Below are positions 46,790 through 57,066 of a stretch of 64,000 bases of DNA, in pieces. Under the pieces are notes generated by a model. That model did not search any database and was not told where the DNA came from. It saw only the letters and a program-made list of their open reading frames with translations. The first letter of the stretch is position 1, and the number at the start of each line of letters is the position of its first letter. Made by a program: the position numbers and the translations under genes. The DNA is from Brachionus manjavacas (Eukaryota; Rotifera; Eurotatoria; Ploima; Brachionidae): contig JAHQIY010000002.1 in NCBI GenBank assembly GCA_019054805.1, positions 1,550,001 through 1,614,000 of the forward strand, read 5' to 3'.

Positions 46790-48608
46790 ATAAGCTACGG
46801 CAAGCAAGCTTGCGGAGGCGGACTACTAGAAGATCGCCTATGGTAGCACACTACGCAATAAAAGGAAAATTACAGAAATAAGAGAAACTAATAGACATAC
46901 TATACAGTACACAAAAAATAAAAAGTCAAAAAATTAGAAGAAGATGAGAGGAGTATACAGTATGTTGCAAAAGTTTAGAAATTTTTTTTTTCGTTAACAA
47001 AAGAATTGTTTTTGCGTATATAATAGGCGGGAAAATAAAAAAAAGCGGTGTTTTTTTCAAATTTTTATTTGTCATCAATCCAAGATCATATAATCAAAAA
47101 AAAAAATTAAGTGAAAAAAAAAATACAAAAGAAAAAATGGATAAAATAAATTAAAAAAAAAAAAACGGTTCAAAAGTTTAGAAATTTTTAAAATTTAATA
47201 TTTAAAATGACCGCTTTTGGCCTTATAACAAGCCAAAACTCTTTTTGGCATAGATTCAATCAACTTTTGTACGTACTCAGTCGGAATCTTTAACCACTCT
47301 TTGTGTAAAACCTCTTTTAAATGCTCGATAGAGGTTACCTTTGTGTTTACCATTTTGGCATCCATGTATGACCATAAGTTCTCGATTGGGTTGAGATCTG
47401 GTGAACGGGCACACCATGGCAGAACCTCAATGTTCTGTTCTTTCAACCAGTCCCTTACTGAGTGGGCAGTATGTGCCGAAGCGTCATCTTGCTGAAAAAT
47501 CCAAGGGTCGTCTGGCTCAAATAGCAGTTCAACAGATGGTAAAAAGTTGTTTTCCAAGGTGTCTTTGTAGACAAATTGATTAATTCGTCCTGTATAAATG
47601 TTGCTTATACCAGTGCCTTTGAAGAATGGGTTTTCTGACCGCTGTTTGCGACTCTAAACTTTTTTTTTTGAGAATTCTCATTACAGTAGACTTACTTATC
47701 CTAACCCCTTGAGTCTTAGAATTAAAATCAGTGGCGAGTTTTTGATAGCTTGATGTAGGATCTTTTCTTATCTTTCTAAAAATGTAATTTTCATCCCTAA
47801 AAGTAAACTTCCGAGGTCTACCAGAACGGCTTCGATCAGACACAGTACCAGTCTCTTCATATCGTTTTTTAGTTGAAGAGACACATTTTGGAGATACACC
47901 TAACATGTTGGCTATCTCATTTTGCTTTTTATCTCCACTTTTAAGCAGACCCACGATCTGCCATTTTAGTGGGCTAGAGACGTTTTTTTTACCCATTTTT
48001 TGGTAATTTTTTGGTTAAGTTATTTTGAAAGGACCTAAGTAGTTGGAGAGTATTTAACTTTTAACTTTTAACTTTTGCACCGACTCAGTCGGTGCAAAAG
48101 TTCCATTGATTGACATTGATTGAATAAAACTTTTAAAAAATAAAAGTTTTATTTTTTATTTTTTAGAGGAAGTTTTTTCATTATAAATATCTAAAAGTTA
48201 ATTATATTTTTATTCCGAGTGTCATATATCAAATTGTAGAGAAAAAAAAATTCTACAAATAAGTGCTTTTATTTTTTTTCTTTGCACTCAATTTTTCGTA
48301 AAATACAATAAATAAACAATTTAAGATAAATAAAATAACCAATTTCTAAACTTTTGCAACATACTGTATAATAAAGAAATTAAAAAGAAATATAAAATAA
48401 AATTATCATGTGGTAAAAACTTGATGGTCGGCTTTAAAAGCATCGTAGCGATTCTTGAATTGATTGACTGAGTCAGCGATTGTGACCGCAGAAGGCAGTG
48501 TATTCCATTGATTGACAACCCTGTTCGTAAAGGAGTTAGCCCTCTGCGAACATTTGGTTGTGGCTTGGCCGGATAGTCTCCTCGTATGCCCTCTGATTCC
48601 TCTAGATT
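46790..48608 (-). mobile_element. LINE-C copy, itself interrupted by Tc1
   Basis: On the minus strand, about 48608–48415 reads GHTRRLSGQATTKCSQRANS and then FTNRVVNQWNTLPSAV, a CR1-like reverse transcriptase C-terminus ending in a stop. After the Tc1 element the same strand continues as the 3' UTR (46950–46796), with the two stem-loops also seen at 20.8 kb, and ends in an ATTATTATT-like tail next to LINE-A sequence. Confidence 0.7.
46958..48366 (-). mobile_element. Tc1/mariner element with an internally deleted transposase
   Basis: Both ends carry CAGTATGTTGCAAAAGTTTA as near-perfect terminal inverted repeats, flanked by TA (46956–46957, 48367–48368), giving 1409 bp. The minus-strand frame 47996–47580 is the helix-turn-helix N-terminus (KWQIVGLLKSGDKKQNEIA, GRPRKF). 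The frame 47557–47195 has QQDDASAHT and SPDLNPIENLW; the distance between catalytic Asp and Glu is 34 residues, as in Tc1. The segment that should hold the first catalytic Asp (WSDES) is missing and the two frames are out of register, so the transposase is dead. Confidence 0.9.
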
Positions 48609-48930
48609 ATACAAGTTCATGCATTGAATAGAATTGGTTAAAAAAAGCAATAATTATAATGTCACCAAAATCCAAGGAAGAGGTCACTGCTTCAAATATC
48701 ACAAAGAAATTTCGAGGCTCCAACATAAAGATAACTTTTTTTTCAACAGAACCGCTAACATATGGAACTCGCTGCCAAATCAATTAGTTGAAGCCCCCAA
48801 TGTTAACAGCTTTAAAGCAGCAATTGATTGCTGCTCATCCAGCAATCAATCACATCAGCTGTCCTGGTGTGCCTTATCAGCACATTCGCTGGCTAGCCAG
48901 CTACAGTCAAAACTATTACTACTACAACTA

Positions 48931-49354
48931 AATTTAAAAAAAACTGTAAAGAAGCTATTTCTTTAATTATTTAATTTTATAAAAAATCGAAAAATACTGA
49001 CTTTAATAATTAAAAGAAGCAACTATTGAATAAAAATTCCTTGTTAGAGTTCACTTACCATGTTAGAGACCTTTGATAAAAGATACTACCTTAGATCCAG
49101 TACCATTTACCTTAGAATCTTTGCCATGCCTGATCTAGAAAAATCATCCCAAAAACTAAATCAGAATCCAAGCGTGATTTCCAAGCTAATCGTAATGAAT
49201 CTTAAATTTATCAATTTAAATTTTAACTAAAAATTTTTAAAGATTTCAGGCAGTAAAACTTGGTTCCAAAATAAAATATTAAATAATTTCTATTCGATAA
49301 AAAAATATCAAGACTACTTTTTCAGAAAAAATAATTAATAAATGGGAGAGGTAG
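48931..49354. other. No gene seen
   Basis: A+T-rich sequence between LINE copies. Confidence 0.5.
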
Positions 49355-50512
49355 TATATGGGAGAGTGTGAGAGGTAGTATGCTGAGTTGGGTGGAGGCT
49401 TTCTTAAAAGGAAGGAAGCAATGTGTTGTTCTGGGTGATGTTGAATCAAATTGGGAGGAGGTGACTAGTTCTGTGCCACAAGGGTCAGTATTGGGTCCGT
49501 TTTTATTTGTAGTATACATTAACGATTTGCCAGAATGTTTAAAAAATGAATGTGAGATGTATGCTGATGACAATAAGGTGATAGCAGTAAATAAATTAGG
49601 CTTAAATAACGGACTTCAGTTGGATATTAATAATACTGTGGAATGGTGTAAGACATGGTCAATGAGTTTGAACGGCCCAAAATGTAAGATCATGCATTTT
49701 GGAAAAAGTAATCCTAGGGACAGGTATTGGATTGAGGGGGATGGTGATAGATTTGAACTGGAAACAACGGAAGTGCAGAAGGATTTGGGAATTATGGTCA
49801 CGGCCGATGGAAAGTGTTCGGCACAGGTGGAGGCAGCGGTTAATAAGGCGAGTTGGGTGTTAGGTAGAATTAGAAAGACGTTTAGATATTTTAACATGAA
49901 TCTTTTTAAGAGTTTATATCCTACTTTTGTGAGGCCACATTTAGAGTTTGCATCATCGGTGTGGAACACGTTGAATAAAAGGGAGATAAGGAAGATAGAG
50001 GGAGTTCAGAGGAGAGCTACAGGAATGGTGGTGGAGCTAAAAGGACTGGAATATGGGAAAGGTTAAAGAGGTTGGGGTACACTGACCTGGAATTAAGGAG
50101 AAAAAGGGGTGACTTAATACAATTATATAAAGTATCGAAGGGGTTAGAGGAGCTGGACCTGGGGATGACTATAGGAAGGGGGAATGTAGGTAGATCACAT
50201 ACACACCAAATTGCTAAGGAGATCTGTGGGAATTGCAATATAAGAGGGAAATTCTTGCCTAACAGGACTGCAACCACCTGGAATTTACTTCCATCCTATG
50301 TAGTAAATGCGGTTACAGTAAACGGTTTCAAGTCGGAACTTGATGCACACATGGCGTCGGGAAGTCATAGGAGATCGGTATATCAGGTTTAGAAATTGGC
50401 ATTGCAGATAAGGATTTAGCTGATATAATGTAGCCTTATAAACTGCGTTCACATAGGTTCGCCTGTGTCACAGCTTTCAATACTACTACTACTACTACTA
50501 CTACTACTAAAT
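49355..50512 (+). mobile_element. LINE-B copy, 5'-truncated, one frameshift
   Basis: The frame to 50066 covers the palm and thumb: SVPQGSVLGPFLFVVYIND, the catalytic MYADD, and FVRPHLEFASSVW. A frameshift near 50060 leads to the frame 50072–50392 (LRRKRGDLIQLYK, NRTATTWNLLPSYV). The 3' end is ACAGCTTTCAATACTACTAC with a long (TAC)n tail at 50482–50510. Being mostly open, it is one of the younger copies. The 5' half, with the first catalytic Asp and the endonuclease, is absent. Confidence 0.85.
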
Positions 50513-50676
50513 AAAAAAGGAACAAAAAAACTCTAGAAGTATGCTTTGCATCAATAATTAATTCGAAGCAGACAAATTAGGCACACTTACATGCAGCGTT
50601 GCCATAGTGAATTAAAATTTTTAATACCAAGAAAAAAAGGATATTTACTTGAATTAATTCATTATTTAAAATAAAA

Positions 50677-51552
50677 ATGGACCAAAACGCTCTTTTTGAA
50701 TATATCAAAAGTGAAAATTTAGATAAATGCTTGGAAGTTATAAACAATAGCCCAGGTTTGCTAAACATGCATTATTATGGAGTGACACCACTTATGTACA
50801 GCATAGAATGCCAAATGGAAGAGATTGCTTTGGAATTTTGCCGATTTCCTGGTATTAATTTATCCTTAAAAGATAATCTTGATTCAACTCTCTTAGAAAA
50901 AGCAATAGAATACAAAATGTTTCGAGTGGTCGAATATTTGTGCCAAAATTCGAGGAAACCAAGCATAAATGATATTTATTTAGACAATGGAGAAACTTAC
51001 TTAACATATGCAATCAAAAATGGAGATGAACAAACTGTAAAAGCGCTTATCAAAGGTAAAATAGATGCAAACCTGGCAAATAAGTCAAATCAGTATCCTA
51101 TTCAGCTGGCGATTAAGTTTGATAGAAAAAAATTGGTAGAAATTTTGTTACAAGCAGAAAATATTTATCTAGGAACTATGCAAAATGGGTACAATTCGTT
51201 ATTGGATGCTTGTGAGAATGATTTGACTGATATTTGTATTATGTTGATAGATAATGGAGCTGATATTAATGTTAGGGATGAAGATCAAAAATGGACCCCG
51301 TTGATGCATGCAATTTGTAATAATAACGAAATTTTAGTAAAAAAATTACTTGACCATAATTGTGACTTGAGTCTTGTAGATTTCAATCAAAATACACCAG
51401 TCCATTTGGCTGTTTTAACAGAGAATGAATTTATTTTAAAATTGTTGCTCAAATATGCGCCGAATAAAAATTTGGAAAATTGTGAAAATCTAACACCATT
51501 ACAAATAGCATCACTTAATGACGATGAAAGATTAATTCAACTGTTATCATAA
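50677..51552 (+). CDS. Single-exon ankyrin-repeat protein
   Basis: One uninterrupted 291-residue frame starts at the ATG at 50677. About eight ankyrin repeats fill almost the whole protein; the clearest units are GETYLTYAIKNGDEQTVKAL, NGYNSLLDACENDLTDICIM, WTPLMHAICNNNEILVKKLL and NTPVHLAVLTENEFILKLLL, with GADINVRD-type turns. No other domain, signal or membrane segment is present, so a cytosolic binding scaffold is expected; partners cannot be inferred. The lack of introns contrasts with neighbouring genes and could reflect retroposition. A LINE-B tail ends only 165 bp upstream. A poly(A) signal lies at 51585–51590. Confidence 0.8.
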   Translation: MDQNALFEYIKSENLDKCLEVINNSPGLLNMHYYGVTPLMYSIECQMEEIALEFCRFPGINLSLKDNLDSTLLEKAIEYKMFRVVEYLCQNSRKPSINDIYLDNGETYLTYAIKNGDEQTVKALIKGKIDANLANKSNQYPIQLAIKFDRKKLVEILLQAENIYLGTMQNGYNSLLDACENDLTDICIMLIDNGADINVRDEDQKWTPLMHAICNNNEILVKKLLDHNCDLSLVDFNQNTPVHLAVLTENEFILKLLLKYAPNKNLENCENLTPLQIASLNDDERLIQLLS

Positions 51553-51772
51553 ATTAATTTAGTTATTTTAGTTTTTATTGATTTAATAAATTATGGAATA
51601 TGTTTACCAGCAAAAATTATTCATTGAATTTTTTAAAATGTGTTAAAAAGCAGTTTTTTTTTTAAATTTAAAGTGAAATTAAAACAATTTATTATTATAT
51701 AAATTAAATTTATTAAAAAAATTTATATCCGTCAATTAAATTCTAATATTAAATGACGTTTAACACTTAACC

Positions 51773-52009
51773 TTATTTACACATGGTAATGATTTTAAAA
51801 AAATAAGCAAGTATAATAACCGGATCCGCAGGACCGCGGTTTACATCAGAAACTGATACTTGAACGGTATCGCCAACTTTGGCCTCACCTAACTTGTGAA
51901 TGTGTTGAATAGCCATCGCCTCAGCGGCAGTCTTAAAATTTTCACCGTAACTATGAATATCCCTTATTTTTATAGCATTGGCTTCGAAACATGTTTGCTT
52001 CGATGTCAT
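51773..52009 (-). pseudogene. Integrase-type transposon C-terminal remnant
   Basis: The stretch KVGDTVQVSVSDVNRGPADP then VIILA resembles the VGDxVxVPVPDVDRGRxDPRNIL block found after the integrase core in KRBA2/Ginger-like transposon-derived proteins. The preceding AEAMAIQHIH fits the same alignment. No integrase core is visible upstream, so it is probably a fragment. It could also be an exon of a domesticated gene. Confidence 0.4.
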
Positions 52010-52945
52010 GAATTTCCATACTCCTTATCCTCTTCTATATCATTCAATTTTATTCAGTATTTTTATTTGGGTAAAATTTAGATTTACTTGATAAATATAT
52101 TTTTTTGATTTACTTGGTAAATTAATTTGATTAACAAGCAATTCAAATTATGGACGATTGGAGTGAGTTTTGGTATAAGAAAGAGATGAGAGGATATTCT
52201 CAAGGAGCACTAGCTCGATACAGATAAACAAATAAATAAATGATACGAGTGGCTTGCTAAATTTTACCCATCAAAGAACAATGGAATCAGCCAATCGCTA
52301 TATTAAAGAAAATGGAACTTTGAGAGAAAGACTTCCACTTGCATAATTTATAATTTATTAATTTTCACCAAAGAAACACAAGAACATTCGGGAACATCCC
52401 TAGATATTGATAATAATGATAATATAATCGAGAAGAAAAAGCCGGGTCGAAAAAAAAAGAGTTGCAACCGGTAACTAGTTCAATAACACTAATAAATCGA
52501 GGCACTAATGTTGCAACAAGATCGTCGAAGCGTCAACAATTTATTATTTATTTTTTTATTAATTAATTATGCTTAAAATTTTTTTTTATATCAAAAAATA
52601 TAAATTTATATCGAAAAAATCAATTATGTATTCATTAAATCTTTTTATATAGTGAAAATAATTTTTTTATACTGTAATAAAATTAGATAGGAACATGCAT
52701 CGTTTTTAATAGTAGAAATAATCTTATTAAATTCAATGCTTAATTCAATGCAATTTTAAAATTCAGGTGAACATTCAAACATTTTATTGATGCAGAATTA
52801 TTCACTATGCTTTGTTCGGATTTAAAGTTGTAAAATCGTAAAATAAACTTAAAATTCAATAAAGATAGTAAATTTAATTTTTGATTTAAAAAAAGCCAAC
52901 AAAAATTTTATTTGAAAAATTACCAAATAATTTCTTTTTTGCAGG
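52010..52945. other. No intact gene; decayed coding-like pieces
   Basis: Between about 52150 and 52475 short plus-strand frames are less A+T-rich than the flanks (MDDWSEFWYKKEMRGYSQGA near 52151; MESANRYIKENGTL near 52281; KKKPGRKKK, AT-hook-like, near 52435) and may be one broken gene. I do not recognise it. Confidence 0.3.
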
Positions 52946-52958
52946 CTTTTAATGTTTA

Positions 52959-53180
52959 TAATAATAATAATAATTGTTCCTATTCTATCCTAGTGGATAA
53001 TGGGGAGGCGCTCATCTCCTTTTCAAGTACCTTTTTGAGCAACGGCTCCGATCTGACACAGAGGCTACTGCATCGAGATGATCATCTACACCACAATTAT
53101 TACCCAGCCGAAACTGGTCCCCCTATTTTTTTGATGAAAGAGGTTTAAACATTCGCCCCGTATTGCAGAGATATTTTGAA
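52959..53180 (-). mobile_element. SINE copy 4 with a 13-bp target duplication
   Basis: CTTTTAATGTTTA occurs directly at both sides (52946–52958 and 53181–53193). On the minus strand the copy begins near AAAATATCTCTGCAATACGG, lacks most of the tRNA-like head, and ends CTAGGATAGAATAGGAACA plus (ATT)n. The clear duplication shows retroposition and defines the 3' end. Confidence 0.85.
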
Positions 53181-53490
53181 CTTTTAATGTTTACCATTCC
53201 AATGTTCACATCAATACTGTAGTTCATTTTTAACAAAAATTCAACTATTTAAAATAAATAAAAAGTTTAAAATTTTTATTTGTTGAAAAAAGCATTTTTC
53301 TAAAATAAAAAAAAACAATAAATTTAATTTCGAAACTTTAATTGATTAATAGAAAATATTTCTTAACAAATTAAGGATAAAATAAATTCAAGTTTCACCG
53401 AGTGAAAAAAAAAAAACTACAAATAATTTTGATCTGATTTAAGAACTTGAGCTTATTTACAATTGAATATTTTTAATTTTAGCAATAAGT

Positions 53491-55632
53491 CTAATTCAAA
53501 TGATCCAAAAGTTCGACTGAGTCGTCATGCTTTTTCAAAGAATGAAAGCTAGAAGTCGGAGTGAGCTTGTTTTCTTCGTTAAAATCAGTAGACAAAAGTC
53601 TTGATTGAGTTTCTTCCAATTCTTTGTTAATGTCTACCGACAGGCCCACAATTTCGCATATATTATTTGGTACATTTGGATAATTTTTCAATTGCAAGTA
53701 TAAACCTTCGGCATGCTTTAAACTCTTTTCCAAATCAATTCTGCCCGATAAATCATTAATAAACTTTAAAATTTCATTAAACCCGTAGTTGTTGGACATG
53801 ATGTCATCTTTTTTCATGAGCAAAACCGAAATGCATATCAACAGGTGAAAATTTTTGCATGGCAAATCGGTCCATATAACCTCCCATAATGTATTTATTT
53901 CCCTAAACGAGAACTCGCGCTTGAACAAAATCAAGATCCATCTAAAACAAAAGTACATATTTGAGGAATCATTTTTATCCAGATAGTCGGAAAATTTAGA
54001 ATCAAAAAACTCGATCAAAATTTTCAAGTTGTTCAATTGCAGCTTGATGTCAAGCTGGTCCATCTCAAAATTGAGCTCTTTTTTATTCATAAAGCCAGCA
54101 AAGCACCAAAAACTATCAACCTCATTTTCCATTATAACCATTATTGGCGCCAAAAGATCACTCATGCCTTGCACATATCCAAGATCAAAGTTGTACATAT
54201 TATATGTCATCAGGATATCTTTCATTTCGATCAAATGTTTGCTGTCGTCCATTTTGAATTGTTCTTGGATTCGGTCGGTTCTTTGCACGTCCTTTTCTAT
54301 CAGGCTTTCTCTTTCTTTTAGTAGTGAGAACTTCATTTTTTGCTCCTCAGTAATTGTTTGCCACTGCTGTTTCATGCGGTAGTAATCATCGAAACGCATT
54401 TTGCGCTTTTCTGTCCGACTTTGTTCCGAGGAATCCCAATTAAAATAATTTAGCAGAAATTTCCAAATAAATTTTCTCAAACCATTTTCTACTCCGCCGC
54501 GAAAAATTATTTGTTTAATTTTTTCCGGCTGCAATATTTTGCCATTGTCGTCAAAAACAATGTCTTCTCTTTTGAGAGCGGGGCCTCTGCTAACATCCGG
54601 CATGGGGCCCAGATCGACCTTAGTCACCATTTCGTACCCATCATTCTGAGTTGAATGGATGTTGTCGTCAATCAAAGAGTCCATCAAATCCGAAATTTCA
54701 TCCGACTGTTCTTGCTGGTCGACGTTAAAGTCATGTGTGTAAAATTGGCTCTTCGAACTTGACTCAGTTGGCTTGATAACATCACGCAGTATATTGGTAA
54801 CTTTGGAAAAGCCTAATAAAGTTGATTGAACAGGCTCATTCAAGAACTTTTTCATCACATTTTCTCGCTGTTCACTAAACAAGCTCAGCTCGTACAGCGA
54901 TTGACGGAATTTTTCTCCATTCTGTGGCTGTACCGACCACAAACGCGGATCTGCTACATCTCTGAAAATAATCTTTTTATAAAAATACAAAAGTTATTTT
55001 GATGTAAAAAATTTACTTTTTAAAGACCAAGTATTTTTTCAATGCATACAAAAATTCTTTACTACCCCCTTTATAAAAATAGAACTCTGGCAACAGTCTA
55101 CCATCCAGGAGCATGAAAACAATGCACGGTATTCCATAGCCTTGGTAAATACGCCGAACAGAACTTAGCTCATGAATGTCAAATTGATACTTGTATTTAT
55201 TAAGATTTTTCTTGTTTTCAATAGTACAAGTTTCTTTACAAAAATGAAATCTTAAAATACTCAAAAAAGATAAATTTTACCATTTGTTGTATCCTTGCTG
55301 TAAGAAAGAACTGAACTGTTCATCACCAATGTCCAATCGTCTGGCGCACTAGCTTCCAAGCCATTTGGCAAAAATCTGATAAAATTTGAATATTTCTAGG
55401 ATTTAATTTGTTTAAATGGTTTTTTTCTTATTCAATATTTTTACATTTTTAACAATTTGAAGTCGACCGCCGACCTTTTCAGGCTCAATTAGAAGACCAT
55501 TGATGTCTTCTTCTATTGGCTTATCGTGTATGTAAACCTCTGATTTTTCAAATTCAACCTTTGGAAAAATTTTTAATTAAATTAATTATTAGTTCTGATA
55601 AAGGACTGATTTTATGTTACTTGCTCATTCAT
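53491..55632 (-). CDS. TBC1D15: TBC1D15/17-type Rab GTPase-activating protein
   Basis: Five exons (55632–55621, 55558–55445, 55395–55281, 55233–55017, 54961–53491) give 642 residues; introns are 47–62 bp with consistent phases. The N-terminal part (about 5–290) fits the Rab-binding domain of TBC1D15/17, with EVYIH near the start and TLLGFSKVTNILRD at about 200. Residues about 303–573 are the TBC domain. Both catalytic fingers are present: IEKDVQR (Arg about 380) and LGYVQGM (Gln about 417). ESLIEKDVQRTDR is nearly identical to TBC1D15/17. These proteins inactivate Rab7 and act at mitochondria and lysosomes in mitophagy and organelle contact. The tiny first exon (four codons) is the least certain part. 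Confidence 0.85.
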
Positions 55633-57066
55633 TTCTTCTTTTTATTAAAGATATCTAAATTAATTTTTTTTTTGAAAAATTAGAATTTATATTTAAATTA
55701 ATTATGCCTTATTCAGGCTATTTATGATTCATTTGCCTTTAAAAAATTTAAAACGTCATTTTAAATTTTGAAATTATTTTGTTATAATTTGATCATTTAA
55801 CACGATTAATTTCTTTAGACGTCAAATTTTTATCTAAATTTTACCTCAGTGATGTTATATGATGGAAATTATTAACAAGCTTTATTCCTTGAATGGATCT
55901 ATCAGCATTTTTTGATAAGGATTTTTTTTTGCTTTCATGTATAGACTTCAAAAGCTAAATGAAATTTTATTCACTTTTGTTTCAACTCAAATAAATAAAT
56001 TTAACTATAAAATTTTTTTTGAAGTTTAGTTCGAAGTTTAGTTTAGTTCTATTCAAAATTCTTATTTAATCCTATTATTTGAATAGAATCTTATTTAATA
56101 TGATCAGTTTTAAGATCTAATCTCAAGCTTTAGAAGTTAATAAATTTAATACTTTTGCTAATTCAAATTTTAAAGCTTTGAGTGTTTAAAAAGCTTTAAA
56201 TGTATTTAATTTTTTAATAGCTTATTTTAATAAAAAAATTAGAACTGATTATGCAAAATTTGTTTTTTTATAACTAAACAAATTTTTAAGCTCACTTTTT
56301 AAGTCAATATGATAGAAATATTAGTATGTAAATGCATTCTTAAAGTGGACTTGTCTTTGTGATTGCCTTTCCTTAATATTTAAACATGCTGGTTAATAAA
56401 GTAATGTCAAAAATTGTAATAGTGCGGTTTATTTGCCCAAAATAAACCTTTGGCTTTAAAATCTTGATAAAAAAAAATTAAATTATTGTACAATTAATTG
56501 TCATCAAAGACGTTCAAAATTTTCATTTTTAGAGACATTTATTGATGACCAAGTGTCTAATCAACTTCATAATTCCTTTTTTTGTATAACCTTAAAAATA
56601 TTGAAAAATTGTTAAAATTCAAATCATTGAGTTTAAAGAATTATTTGATGAGTTTTTGGAATATTTTGAGCGAACTTTAATGTTTGAATAGTCCTGTAAA
56701 AAATTATTTAAAAAAATAAAATTAAATTTACGATTTGTTTTGTTTATAAAAAATAATCGATTTTTGGGGCATACAATGCAAAACTCTATTAAATCAACTC
56801 AAAAAATTTAGAAACATTTGGGATTACTATTTTATTTTTTTTCCTTGAAGTGTTCACAAAATTAATTTAAAAATGTTCGTCGTTTTGACCAGCCCTATTT
56901 TTTTGACTTAATATTTTATTTCTGAAAAAAAATTCATTTCAAATGATTAAAATAATTTTATGAAGGAAGCTTATAAATATTTTTCATAAATTATCTTAAA
57001 AAATTCTATTTAATCAATACGCAAAATACAAAATCTTGCAACTTTTATCTGAAAAAAAATTTCGGC
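55633..57066. other. Intergenic, divergent promoter region
   Basis: A+T-rich and without open frames. It separates two divergent genes (TBC1D15/17 and the ankyrin gene), so it should hold both promoters. Confidence 0.5.

Larger units (their letters stand above)
46451..48930 (+). mobile_element. LINE-A copy 2, interrupted by a nested insertion
   Basis: 46451–46772 encodes the LINE-A thumb, close to copy 1 and ending ERRKRGDLIQ. The next residues of copy 1 (LYKFMHG, then IELVEKSNN) are found only at about 48610–48640 (LYKFMH, IELVKKSNN), after 1.8 kb of other elements. The C-terminal frame then runs to the palindrome CTGGCTAGCCAG (48889–48900) and the tail at 48915–48930. The hairpin at 48824–48850 lies inside this frame. 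Confidence 0.8.
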
